Counted from the stretch's first letter, positions 11,701-23,300 are shown. The stretch is 64,000 nucleotides of DNA from Lineus longissimus (GCF_910592395.1 NC_088308.1:22707501-22771500); one strand, 5' to 3'. Numbers and translations: made by a program. The notes: generated by a model from the letters alone, not told the origin.

Positions 11701-14700
11701 TAAGGGGAGTCTTTGAAACTTGATAAAACTGTTAGTCCACACAATGCTGGGGAACTCGCATGGTGTCGGCTTCAATTGGAAGTACTCACTATTTCCTGTG
11801 CAAGGAACTGGAAGATGAGTGGTCCATACTGAACAACCAATTTATCACACTGAAATGGAAAACACCAATAAATATTTTTATCACAATCCAGAATGTGGTT
11901 CGGTTCTTCAACCTAATTTACAATGATGCAAAGTGTAGAAGGCTGCCACCATATTGAAGGTGTCTCTATCTCCATTGTGTCTATTAAAAAAAACATGCTC
12001 CCGACAGACAAACACTATCTAGTATAAACATTGACGACAATCATGATGCTGCCTATAGACTCACCTCGTCCTTTATACTTCCAATATTGCCACATAAGTA
12101 TTTCTCAATAAATGTTTCAATCTCTTGCTGGAAAGGAAACAGAACATTTTAATCTTATGAAATTCTGGCAACCATTTCATAATGTTCGCTATGCGGTTAG
12201 GAGAAGGGGACATCAAAACCTGTATGACAGTTTTTTAGGAACCATCGCTACTGACATAGGTTGCATGTGCAAATTGTTGCGAAATGTGGTTTTAAAAGTA
12301 CTACACAACACTACTTGTATGCAGTGCCAACCAAAAATGTCCTTTGCTACTGAATGTGCATCAGTTTTTCTACTGATAGTTCTTCTACTAGTGATAGAAA
12401 TGGTTATGGGGAAGCTAGCATATTTCCGAAGCCAGCGTTACAAATGTAAGAATAAATGAATAAATACAAACAAGCCCATCATAAACGAATAAAGAATAAA
12501 TGAAGCATAAATAAATAAAATGGTATACAACAAACAAGCAGACGTACAGGACATAGAACCTGGAGAAGATTGCAGAACTAAAAGCATGCAGTACAGCCAC
12601 ACGGAACAATACATTCACCAAGTTCTACCTGCTTTGCCTCATCTGTGGTAATCTTTTTTAATTCTGCAACAGCTAACTTGCACATTTCACATTGCTCAGA
12701 CGGACTAGCTTTCTTGTCACCAGAAGTGTCCTTAGGATTGAATACTTTGACCTGTTTGCAAAAGACAGCGAATTGAGATGGATTGTAGTTTTTCTTCAAT
12801 ATCTTCAATGGTTTACATGTAGATTTAATCACATCTTCAGTACAAATCTAACCTTGAAATGCATTTCTCAAAAGTATGCACAAACCAATTGAAACAGTAA
12901 ACTACAGTTTTGTAGAGTTACACTGAATTCATTATTTTCTATTATTCTCTAAGGAGATTGGAAATTCATCCATAAGTCAATTTATGTGGGGCCGACCATC
13001 AAGAGATTAAAAAATGTCCTCTTAACAACATTTGAGAATTGCATTTCAAGACAAGATAAGTGAACCAAAGTGTGACTAACTCACAGGGCTTATGCTGAAA
13101 TGAAACGTATGGACAATCACAATTTGTAGTTGTACCTCAGTTTTGTTGTCCTTGATTTCTGAACGGGCCGCAGCCATGATGAGCTTGCATACTTCACACT
13201 CCTCACCAGCAGCTTTCACAGGAGCCTGAATGAAGGCAATGAACATCCATTACATTTACATAATATTCAACCATAGAAAATGGGGAGTTTTGATGTTTTG
13301 TGAATTAGTCAACGGTTTTATGTATATCAATCACACTTTTATTTAAATTCGCCACCTTTCCAACACTATCCAGTGCTGTAGTACAACCCAGGACTAAGTA
13401 ATAGGGCTTATAAAACATCACGCATATCAAATGAAGCTGAGGAAATATCAATACCAGAGATTTAAAAAAACAAACCACCAAAGCAACAAAAATGTGCCAA
13501 AAATGTGCTAACTTTCTTGGTTCACAGAACACAAAGTCCCCCGTCTTTTTAAAACTTTGTCTCCTCGATATACATGTACATGTACTTATTCATGCAGTCG
13601 GGCTTCTCAAAAGACACAACAGATTGATTGAATATACTTCATCATATAGCATACCAGCAGAACAGGACACTGGTGACCAAATAGACGTAGGTCATATGAT
13701 TAAAAGCAGTCCTGGTGATCACTATTATCTTTATAACCTATTTTGACTTGATTGAGTCAACACACATCAACTCTGAGAACATGCAGAGCCTGCAATTCGA
13801 AGGGCTTAAAATAGATCATGACCAAGCATTCCTCCACAGTAATTCGCCTTCCTTTCTTCTGCATCTGTCATGTGTCTCCGTTTTTAGCCAGGGAAAAGTG
13901 TAAACCAACACCCGTTTGCACATTGGATATTAAACCTGAACCAGTACTTACATTATGTGCAGGTTCAAAGTTCAGAGTGTGTGATACCGCCTGCATAAAA
14001 CCAATCAAATTCAGCTTGTAATGGTTTGAAAGTAACATTATTTTACTGTGCATACTTGTTTTTACCTTGCTCTTTTGGATGTAATATCCAATCCGACGCA
14101 GACATTGCAGGTTGTCGGATGGTAATAAAACAACGCAATCCTGATGCTAATTAAACATTGTACAATGAACAATATACTGTCTACTGATACCAGAAATCCA
14201 TCACAAGCTAAAGCTCGTCTTATTCCTTTCTGCTGATACATACCTTTGATTGTGTCTTAATCAACTGGACATGACCAAGGATGTTGTCCAAAGGCTTTTG
14301 GCCCTGAACCTTGGCTTCAGGCTTGGGTTTGAACCCTTGGGTACAGAATCCCACAGCAGTGCAAATTGTCTTCGGGTCAAGCTCGGCAATAACCATCTGC
14401 ATGATCTGTGGGAAGAACTCATCAACCATGCTCTTGCACTGTAAGGAAAATCTACATACTTGTACTTGAAATACAGGAATTATATCCTTTCAGTACGAAT
14501 GTTGGTACCATCATTCTTACAAGGCTTGTCAATCTCCAGAAGAATAGACAGTCACTTCAAATCTAGTATGTTGTAAGCTTATTTCTAGATGCATATCTGT
14601 TGCCGGCATTGGTGATTTTGTGTCGTATGTATTATAAACCGCAACTCTTGTCATTACTGCATTGCATTGTTAATGAATGAGTGTACTCTATATTGCAATA

Positions 14701-17700
14701 TAAAGCCGATTTTCTCAAAAGCAATTCAGGCAAAGATTAAATTACCTGGGCTGCCAAGCCAGAATCGGGAATGATACTACAAGCCTGTTCCAAATAAGCC
14801 AGAATCTCCTTCTGCAAGAAGAAAGAGAATAACGTTGAAACATGTACATGTTTTCTACTAACTAGTGCTACAGCATGTGATAACACAAGTCAACTTAATA
14901 CAAGTTCTAGTCATTTTAACAGTCTGGAACTTTTCATAAATTTTTCTACTGGTCAAAAACATCTTGGAGATTTCCAACTATCATTTTGACCCAGACTTTC
15001 AAATTTCAAACTTTGCAATACAAAATCAAACCATATCGTTCATGTGCTTGGCATCCTCCAAGACTTTGAAAACAACTTGAAGTAAGGTCAAGTGTTTTCA
15101 ATTGTTACAAGTGTACATGAATGTTATCTGACGAATAGCAGTACATGCACAAACTGAGCAAGATATTTGGCTGAGCCAGACTTCATTACCTCTCCCCCTT
15201 TAACCTTGTTCAGCACTTCTTTCATAGTATCCTCACAGAACTGACAAAGCTCTCCACTCTTTCCATCCTGAAATATTGGCGGATGTTGGGAAAATGGATG
15301 AATATTGGTTTGGATAAGGAAGGACGGGTTATCAGACTGTTCCATGAACCACTTTTCACGATATCATTAAAAAAAATCAGCTACAAGTTACAACCCATTC
15401 TGAATCGTTTTGTATTTTTCCACGTTGGGCAATTAAAGTACTTTTAAGAGGCACCTTTTTAAACCCCCTCCCTTTTTTCAGGTTGGTTGAGTTTTTTTTT
15501 TCTTTTCTGTACTTGTAATGGTTCATAATTGATATGTAATTTGCTCCACTAAATACTTCAGTAATGTTCGATTACAGCATTACTTTGAATCGCTCCACTA
15601 AATACTTGGGTAATTTGTACACACATGTTCGATTACAGCATTACTTTGAATCGCTCCACTAAATACTTGGGTAATTTGTACACACATGTTCGCTTTAACA
15701 GCACTACTTTGAATTGCTCCACTAAATACTTGGGTAATTTATGTTCGCTTACAGCACTACTTTGAATGGCCAATTCCATCTAAGTGGGCCTCCATTAGAA
15801 CACAATCAAAGCCTATATTTGTACTATGTTGGCCGACAAAGGTTGAAATGTCGATTGTGTGGGATCACATGCTGTTCCCAGTCATACACTTAGTATCACA
15901 TGATAAATACTAGATGACACACTTTATATCCTGCTATGACAACTGTTGTAGAATAAGTAATTGAAATTATCGAGGAAGGCATGGTGGAGATCATTCAAAA
16001 AACTTTAGGACACGGTGTCGAGGAAACAGGAGCAAAAAACAACTTCAATCATAAAATATTGTTGAAGCAACTAATTCTGGTTGCATGGATGAACTGATGC
16101 ACATCACACCATGAAAATTCAACGCCACCCAATCGACCAACTAGTTTTTCATATATAAGACAGACAGCTAATCCTTTAATCTGACCTGCCCGATCTATGA
16201 CCCTATCAATCCTGCAGGCCTATTATTGTCATGTGTATGTAACATTGAATAGTGGTCTTTTTAAAGTCATACCGTACCGTAACATACCAAGGTCTAAGCT
16301 TATATATTTCCCGACAATATCCATACAGACACCTTTTTTTACTATTGGGCCTTCAAGCTGTGGTAAATCTCTAAGAGTTGTATCAGATTATCATAGAAAT
16401 GATAACTCTCGCAATATCAGTTATAATTTTTTTAAATCAGTTATTGTTTTTTATAAGAAATCACTGTGAAGAGTGGTTCATGGAAAACTCTGTGTGACAG
16501 GGATGATGATTGATGTTCTATTCTTGTAGTGGATATCCTGAAAATAATAGCAGGGACAGGACATGATGGAGGGCTGAATTGAATACTTTGATCACCATCA
16601 TTCATACCTCAGTAGCGTTGTTTTCCAGGGCAGTGTCGATTTCTTGAAAGACAAACTTGCAGACATCACAATTCTCATCCTAGGATAGGATAGATACCAT
16701 GCAAATCAGTCATGACAGTCATGTGGATGAAAGGAACAAGTTCTTAATCTTAGATTTTTTAGAAATAAAATTTCACAAGACTAGCCTACTTCATTACATT
16801 TACAATACAACTGCTTAATCAAACCTACAAAGCAAACCATATTTCATATGACTTTCTTATACATTATATCATTGAATTCCAAATCATCCTGAAAAGCAAA
16901 TACATAGCCATGATGTCAACTCAGATGACATAAGTAAAGTATACATCAACTAAGTCTATAAAATGAGCAGACTGCAATATCACTATTAGTCATTTGTTAC
17001 TTGCGCCTCTGTCATGGCCTGCTATTGCTTTAATTCGGGTTTGTTGGAAATGTTGCTGCAGTACATAAACTTCTGAGGTAAACTAAATGTACAAGTAGCC
17101 AGACAGTTTGGATTGGATGCAATAAGAATAAATATCTTACCGTGACAGCTGGAAGCTTCTGGTTCTTCCAAACTGTGCTGATGCAGTGCTGGACGGCATT
17201 ACATTCTTTGGCTGCTTTAATGTGACTGCACCAATATGACGGGCCCCACGTACAACGTTCACTGCCAAGTAAGGGAGACGCGGCAGCTGAAGAAAAAGTC
17301 ATGGTACGGCTAGAATCAAGTCAAAACTCCAATATAAATTTATCAATTGCTCAAAAATTAATTATCGTGTATATCTTGAGTTCTGACTGTAATAAACAAA
17401 CGGTTTTGCTGAAACCTGGACTGTCACCTGCCGTTTAGGCCTGCTATTCTATCTGTTCAAGAAGTTGCTGATCATCAACATCAAGCGCATCGCATGCAAA
17501 ATGCAAGAGTCGGTCAAGAGTATAGGGCCTAACAGAGAACAGTAATAATGTCACTTTTCTAGCCAAAACATTCCAGATCTCGTTGGGCTTCCTGCTCCCT
17601 CAACAGCCTAAACACTTTCGAATGTTTTGACCCCTTACTGACATTAAATTCAGTAGCCTGTGCTGCAGACTACTTGTTTTGGGACACCCCGTACTTCGTT

Positions 17701-18588
17701 GGGTATCAGGCTGTTTCGCTACATTGCCAGTTCGCTACAAGTCGTTTCGCTACATGTGGCGGTCGTTTCGCTACATGGTAGGTCGTTTCGCTACATGGTG
17801 GAGTCGTTTCGCTACATGATGGGTACGGTCGTTTCGCTACATGGAGGACGTTTCGCTACATGGGTGGAGTCGTTTCGCTACATGGATGTAGGTCGTTTCG
17901 CTACATGGATGTAGTCATTATTTTTACTCTATTTTACCCTACTATAATTCCCGGTGGTGACTGCCGGTAAAAAAACTTATACGGTTTGATGGCGCGCAAG
18001 GGGTTCTTGTCGTCCTGGCCTGGGTTAGGCCACATAAAAAAAGAGTTGGTGATCGTCCCCGCCCGCCCCTACGAAAAACGCCCGGCCCCATTTTTTGTTA
18101 AAATCCTAAAAAAGTTGGTACAATGTATATTGTTCACTGCTATAGGGTCAGAATTGCACGATTTATTTCTTTATTTTTATTACTTGCTTAGAAATATCTG
18201 TAGGCCATGCACATTTGTCTCTTTTACTTTTTTGAAAAAAAAAAAAATGACTACATCCATGTAGCGAAACGACCTACGATGTAGCGAAACGACCTACATC
18301 CATGTAGCGAAACGACTCCACCCATGTAGCGAAACGTCCTCCATGTAGCGAAACGACCGTACCCATCATGTAGCGAAACGACTCCACCCATGTAGCGAAA
18401 CGACCTACCATGTAGCGAAACGACTTGTAGCGAACTGGCAATGTAGCGAAACGACAGTAAACCCTTCGTTGCATAAATAACAAAATAGATTTTTCAGGAA
18501 AATAGGTTTGCAGCAATTTGGGGTTTAAGTTCCATACGTATTTAGACTTACCCGCAGCCACTAACAACGAAAGAACAAGGAGCTTCAT
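5768..18588 (-). CDS. PSAP: Prosaposin (saposin precursor), 22 exons with four duplicated exon pairs
   Basis: Precursor of lysosomal saposins, small lipid-binding activators of glycosphingolipid hydrolases. Exons (minus, high to low): 18552-18588 (signal peptide start [12 protein letters not shown]), 17141-17286 (saposin-A domain, CTWGPSYWC), 16608-16679, 15190-15267, 14746-14811, 14244-14438, 13136-13225, 12629-12751, 12065-12127, 11790-11849, 11185-11409, 10560-10734, 9861-10035, 9151-9305, 8847-8927, 8378-8527, 7960-8143, 7730-7907, 7071-7165, 6546-6717, 6102-6199 (second saposin-A), 5768-5812 (stop). The saposin-B halves show CxxC, KENSTE-type N-glycosylation sites, CxxLVxxYGP and VCxxLGLC. 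Taking one exon from each pair gives six saposin-B domains between two saposin-A domains, about 702 residues, all phases closing. Vertebrate prosaposin has four saposin-B domains. Two pairs cannot be joined in frame, so splicing must choose. Family assignment is firm; isoform use is inferred. Confidence 0.93.
6102..6199 (-). other. PSAP: Second saposin-A domain exon of prosaposin
   Basis: Encodes [15 protein letters not shown] and ends in KKCN; the next exon (5768-5812) continues [14 protein letters not shown] and stops. Saposin-A domains flank the saposin-B array in prosaposins and are removed in the lysosome; in vertebrates the C-terminal one matters for targeting. Confidence 0.9.
7730..7907 (-). 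other. PSAP: PSAP exon 18, alternative saposin-B C-half (pair with 7960-8143)
   Basis: 59 codons plus one base, phase 0 to 1, starting [15 protein letters not shown] and ending in KLCKPPVNK. It carries the three C-half cysteines. The neighbouring exon 17 has the same phases and domain part. Joining 17 to 18 shifts the frame and meets a stop within eight codons, so the two should be alternatives. This exon is the more diverged one: KYEWLLIK replaces the usual QYGP. Confidence 0.8.
7960..8143 (-). other. PSAP: PSAP exon 17, alternative saposin-B C-half (pair with 7730-7907)
   Basis: 61 codons plus one base, phase 0 to 1, starting [15 protein letters not shown] and containing [12 protein letters not shown] and VCTKLGLC. 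The intron to exon 18 runs from 7959 to 7908, only 52 nt. That is far shorter than every other intron of the gene and close to the spliceosomal minimum. Confidence 0.85.
9861..10035 (-). other. PSAP: PSAP exon 13, alternative saposin-B C-half (pair with 10560-10734)
   Basis: 58 codons plus one base, starting [15 protein letters not shown] and containing [16 protein letters not shown]. It has exactly the length and phases of exon 12 and about half of its residues are identical, including LVNDV. Splicing 12 to 13 would read out of frame to a stop inside exon 13. Confidence 0.85.
10201..10303 (-). pseudogene. Decayed saposin-B N-half exon between PSAP exons 12 and 13
   Basis: A good acceptor (TTTTGTGCAG) and a good donor (GTAAGT) bound 103 nt. 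Its best frame encodes AVNIKAFCP and then a stop. This resembles [10 protein letters not shown] of the intact N-half exon at 8378-8527. The 3' end, AGAGAAACATGGTTGAAG, resembles the end of the exon at 7071-7165, which encodes LEKNSTE. The second cysteine and about eight codons are lost. I read it as a relic of the N-half that once separated two full domains. The similarity is short, so this is moderate evidence. Confidence 0.45.
10560..10734 (-). other. PSAP: PSAP exon 12, alternative saposin-B C-half (pair with 9861-10035)
   Basis: 58 codons plus one base, starting [15 protein letters not shown] and ending [10 protein letters not shown]. It follows the N-half exon at 11185-11409 (ends KDNATE) in phase 0 and leaves phase 1, matching the entry phase of exon 14 at 9305. 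Confidence 0.85.
12629..12751 (-). other. PSAP: PSAP exon 8, saposin-B N-half (pair with 13136-13225)
   Basis: 41 codons, phase 0 to 0, containing [17 protein letters not shown] and ending DEAKQ. It lacks the Asn-x-Thr/Ser of the other N-halves. Exon 7 (13136-13225: [16 protein letters not shown], ends DNKTE) is also a phase 0-0 N-half, and no C-half lies between them. Confidence 0.8.
15190..15267 (-). other. PSAP: PSAP exon 4, saposin-B N-half (pair with 16608-16679)
   Basis: 26 codons, phase 0 to 0, [19 protein letters not shown] ending KGGE. Exon 3 (16608-16679: [17 protein letters not shown], ends NNATE) is also a phase 0-0 N-half. Only one C-half follows (14746-14811 plus 14244-14438), and no C-half was found in the 1340-bp intron between them. 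Confidence 0.8.
15541..15772. repeat. Short tandem array, about 60-bp unit, four copies, in PSAP intron 3
   Basis: The words GCTCCACTAAATACTT and CACTACTTTGAAT or CATTACTTTGAAT recur at spacings of about 55-64 bp. The middle two copies are nearly identical; the outer ones have small deletions. It lies in the intron between the two N-half exons 16608-16679 and 15190-15267. Confidence 0.85.
17714..18456. mobile_element. Foldback/MITE-like element with repeat-built inverted arms, in PSAP intron 1
   Basis: The left arm (about 17714-17922) and right arm (about 18247-18456) are inverted copies of each other over about 205 bp. Each arm is made of ten copies of CGTTTCGCTACATGG or its complement, including one shortened copy (GTTCGCTACA) at the matching second position from each outer end. 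The 325-bp centre has no coding capacity and holds an A13 run. Long inverted repeats with internal subrepeats and no transposase are typical of non-autonomous foldback-type DNA elements. No clear target-site duplication was found, so the exact ends are uncertain. Confidence 0.85.
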
Positions 18589-18681
18589 TGCGGAAGGTCT
18601 TATCACCACACAACTCGTCAAATCAATGTTTAATCAAAGTGTTCTCGAGCAATATTAGGAATATCGGTCACGAGAATTTCT

Positions 18682-18711
18682 GTCATGTGACTATACATTT
18701 CGGACTTCCGG
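18682..18711 (-). promoter_or_regulatory. PSAP promoter sites: MiT/TFE-type E-box and ETS site
   Basis: GTCATGTGAC (18682-18691) is a 10-bp near-palindrome about 95 bp upstream of the prosaposin ATG. TCATGTGA is the M-box form recognised by MiT/TFE factors and differs by one base from the lysosomal CLEAR consensus GTCACGTGAC. ACTTCCGG (18704-18711) is an ETS site. Both fit a TATA-less promoter of a lysosomal gene. Regulation by a TFEB homologue is inferred. Confidence 0.45.
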
Positions 18712-18719
18712 GTTCATGG

Positions 18720-20349
18720 ACAAATCGTCAGTGCGAGATTTGATTGGATGATAATCTTATCAATTTGACGTCATCAAACTAAACAAAAGCACATGGCATC
18801 ACATACCACGCCACCTTCTGGAGTGATTTCGAATCAGGATATTTGGCTTGTTGACTTTACAAAGTTGTGCTCCTCATACTAAGACCGATCTGGGAGGTGG
18901 TTTAGGGAGCATGACAAAGTTATATGGAAGCCAAAGAAAAGAACACAGTTCGTCTTGGAGGAGGGGGTCAACTATTTTGCAATTACTAAGAAACTGCGGT
19001 TGACGCCAGAAGAGAGTCCTGCTTCATCTTTGGGGGGTTCCACGAAGAGACAAATAGCATTGGCCTATATTTCCAACACCAGACAGCATATGGCATGATC
19101 TACTAAGTAGAATCAAGAACAAAGATGAAGACGTATTTCATGGATCAACAGACAGACATCATAGATTTTATTCCCAAGCACCAATTACAATATCACAGCA
19201 TCCTATATCTACACAGGATAATAATATGAATATTCAAATCTCCTGAAAGAATTTAAATGAGTAACATTACGTGTATAGTGATATGATACAACACATTGAA
19301 TCTCTTTTTAACTATTGTCAATTTTCTCTCTGCTTGAGTTGGACTGATGATCTAAACAAAGGCCAAGCTCAAAAAGGTAAATTTATCAGAATATCTTAGA
19401 AGCAATATCATGGACTGTTAAATCTAGATATAAAGTAAGCATTGACGGGAAATCGTAAGAAGAATCTTGTTTCCTTGGTCTAATTTTGATTGAATCCCAT
19501 GTGTTTCATAAAAGAAAATATAGAGACTGGCAGATGAAAATTCTTGGGCAGCTCGGCAACAAATTCGACAACAATACAGAAAACAACAGGCTAATATCAA
19601 ATAAACTTTCACAAGCATTAGAAAAACATATTATCAAAACTACGATATTTCATGGGAACTGTTGGCACGAGCTAGGTGGTCCAATTGGGGGTCTCCTGTT
19701 GCCTTTTGCACAGTTTATGAACTGCATGTGGTTTGATTTGCATGCAGTGATGCTGAAAGCATTCCTCACACACAAGTGTGACCAGTACAGTACCAATGTA
19801 CTATTTAACGCATTTTTTATATGTCAATACCAAAAATCTCTGGACCACCTGGCTGCTGTCAATAGTCTCAGGAGATGCTCATCAGAATTCGAACAAGTTT
19901 GTTTTCTTTAACAGAAGTACAGTTTATGACAAAAAGATATGGAAATTATTGAACAGTTCACAAATTTTAAAGGCAACAAGTCTAAAATTTTAACAACAAA
20001 GGAAACACAATTTTTGTCTTGTAGAAATCTTTTTAATACATGTAGATAGCAACCCCAAACACCGACCCCCAGATCTGTTATCTCTACATATCATCCTGTA
20101 ACAAAGCACAAACACTAAGAAACCATCTACCGATAGGCTATAGTCATCATAGTGACATAACAGACTTCTTTCGAGATTCAAGATAAGAGGTTATCTCTGC
20201 TAATGAGCACTCGCGTGCATGTAAAACATTAACTACGAGCAAGAAACATCCGTTCCTAAGTTTACATGACCTGTAACAGTAGCAACTACAATGTAGCTGC
20301 CAAAGAACAATAATATGGTATCATTCAATGGTAAAACATACCAAATCAA
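18720..20349. other. Spacer between PSAP promoter and FAM20B stop
   Basis: Nothing recognisable is encoded here. A 141-codon plus-strand open frame (19486-19911) has no domain I know and lies antisense to the expected FAM20B 3' UTR, so it is probably chance. Confidence 0.4.
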
Positions 20350-23300
20350 TCAGGAATGTTTATCAACTAACAAGACTCTCTCCTTCGATTTGTCTTCGAT
20401 GCATTTATGAATGAGCTGTATGATTTTCTTCATCCTACGATCCATTGCTTTGTAATATAAATCAGTGAGAATCGGCGATATCGGATCAGTGGCAAGAACA
20501 GTTCGCAGCACCTGGCTAAGGACACCGTTTTGTAAAAGGACTAGTTTTTCATAAGTAGACTCGCGCAACCTGAAAGCAAGGAAGATAAAGTTGTGATTAG
20601 TATTTTACTTCACAGGACCTCCCCAGACCTTTGTGAAACCTGATACCTAGTATACATGCAGGCTAGCTCAAACTTTTTCACATACATGTACGACAATGGT
20701 ACCAGTGTTTTCATATGAACTTTGATGGCCATATAGCCATTTCTTCATGCTGGTCAGCATTTGGAGTTGGTAATGCTACCAAGAGCAAGCCAATGACTGT
20801 TATCCCGAATGGATTATCATGAACCATAGGCAAGTGGTTTCTCTAACGATATCAAGATTCCAAGGAACCTGTGTGATACTTACATACAGCATTGATATAA
20901 CGGAGCAAGGATAGATAATTCGTCGTGGAATGGATTGCCAAAACTGAAAAATGCAAGAGAATACAATTGATAAAGCGTTAAATACGTGGAGAGAATACAA
21001 TGTAGTAAGAGGGATGAATGTAACATTTGCAATTCATTTAAGTATCAAAATGCAAATGGAACGTAACCTGGCGCGCGGCTTGCGTGGGCAGCCGTGATGC
21101 TGTTAGTGTTATCTGCTCGACTCTGGGGAATAAACAAAAGGTTAGAACCAGCTGAGTCTGGATGTGGCATTGAAAATGCAGGAGGTGTATTGACGGTGGT
21201 GATTTTTAAAACATAAAAATTAATATGTCAGTCGGCATTACCAACGGCTTGTGAAATACTATCAATAGATTTGACGGTTGTGTAATTCAGTTATCTCATG
21301 AAAAATCTCTCCTCTTGATCAGATTTGAGCGATTACTGGGTACCTCCAATGATGTCATTATGGTGTTACCTTTTTGCACTATCAAGTAGCAGCACCATAC
21401 TATCAGTCTGAGTGAATGTCTCGTAGTGATGTCGGTCAGCATTACCGATGAGGTAGTCGAACGCAGCTCCATCTAACAGATCTAAGAGTTGAGGTCCAGT
21501 ATTATATGGGGGAGACTTTTTGACCAACTGACAGAATGAATTGTCAGTTTCCCACCTAGGAAAACAGGGAAAAGATCGGGTTGATAACGGTGAGATAGAT
21601 GCAACTCTATAAACTGTGTTTATATTAAAAGTTTGTCCTAACGGCTGAATCTGTGGGTTTCACTGTAATGATTCAACCGCGCATCACCGAGCAGCTGACA
21701 AATTGTCTTTTACTGTGCCACAGAGGAGGATAAGCATGAAGCACTCATACTTGTACCGGGGTCTGATAATATTCCTGACCTGCACATTTCGGTACATGTA
21801 TAAAATACTCACTTGGCATGTTTCCCCTCCTTATAAGTCCTCCTCCAAGGGTGTGGGTGATTTTTAAGTTTCCACTCAGATGGTAGCCACAGTACCATTG
21901 TACCCTCCAAGACACTGCCATCTGCGCAGACGCCATCTTCAGGACCTTTGCAGTAGTAACATTTTCCAAAAAAACAGGTATTGTTGTCTGAAAATGTGAG
22001 TAGTAAAAGATATTATAAGAATTTAAATCCCATTCCTCAAGTTCAGACTGTATTACAATTTCTCTTTCAGCATATAAGGTATCACTCACCCTTTTTGAAA
22101 AATGTTTGCAGCAGTTTCTCTTCAGCAATGGGCATAACTTCCTCTCTCAGATTGATTCTCCTCCCTACAACCAGAGGTGCCCTATTGAATCCTAATATTC
22201 TGAAAAAAGAATGACTTCACATCAGGCCCGTACTCTGAACAGCGGTACCAAAGAAGAACAGAAATCAGGGCTTGTCTCAATAAGGCAGATAAAGGCATCT
22301 TGCCAGGTCAATGTAGACAAGACTTCAGAGAAACAGTTAACATTTCATATTTGTACAAATGGCCTTTTTGAATCATAGTTTAAGGATTTTTCAGAATGTT
22401 TTTTTAGTCAGGGTACTGACCTGTTAAGATGAAATGCCGCTATTTCTCCATTGTGCCTATCTGCACCAGCATAAGGATTTCCTAATATCACAAAATCTCT
22501 AGCATACCTGAAGAAGAACAACGTCATGGGGAATAGGCATACATGGAGGAAAACAAAAAATATTGGTTTGCACTCAGTTTTTGGCAAGTTTGATTGGATC
22601 CATCAGTGTTTCAGCTCCTTTGCATGAACACTATTAGGAACAGATAATGGAATTGGACTTCTGAAGACCCCAGGCAGAGTTCAGGTATCTTTACTCTTTT
22701 AAAGTAGCCTACAACAGCAGTGGCAGTCAACTGCAACAACTGTTGGTCCTAAGTCTTCTTCCAAATTGGCTCACATCTGGGAATCCAATACAGAGAATCA
22801 GCTAAAAACTGCAGCCTTGACAATCCACTACCTACCACTTAGGCTTGAATGCTGCCCTCTGACCTCCCTCTAAAGTAAGAGACAGCTTAAGTTGAGTACC
22901 GCGATATCCCACATTAGCACCAGTAATTTTCCTAGTTGACAAATCTCTTAGAATGGCACCTGAAAAGACACAAAAGACAACATGCAATAATCTGTGCTGT
23001 TTATCAAGTATCAAATTCAGGTGAAGGCCTATACAAAACAAACTTATGGCCAATCCAATTGAGTGTTTCCCTTGAACTTCCACTCACACAGTCTGGCATT
23101 TTAATGGAGGGCACACTCTTGCCACTGGTTATAAGAAGTACCAACCGTTACAAAGTTGCAGGATTTGTGATGGGGACATTATCATCATCCTCCAACTCAG
23201 GTGGTGTGATCAAAATAACCTACCTAACTCTGGGGCATTATCTGGATGAATCTGACGTGGCTTTACCCACTTAGCAGCTGTCACCCATGGAGACTCGGGT

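Noticed and set aside
15268-16607. Missing saposin C-half exon in PSAP intron 3
   Set aside because: Read in all minus-strand frames for CxxLVxxYGP- and VCxxLGLC-like stretches. None seen.
19486-19911. 141-codon plus-strand open frame
   Set aside because: No recognised domain, low-complexity start, and antisense to the expected FAM20B 3' UTR. Length is within chance for AT-rich DNA of this size.
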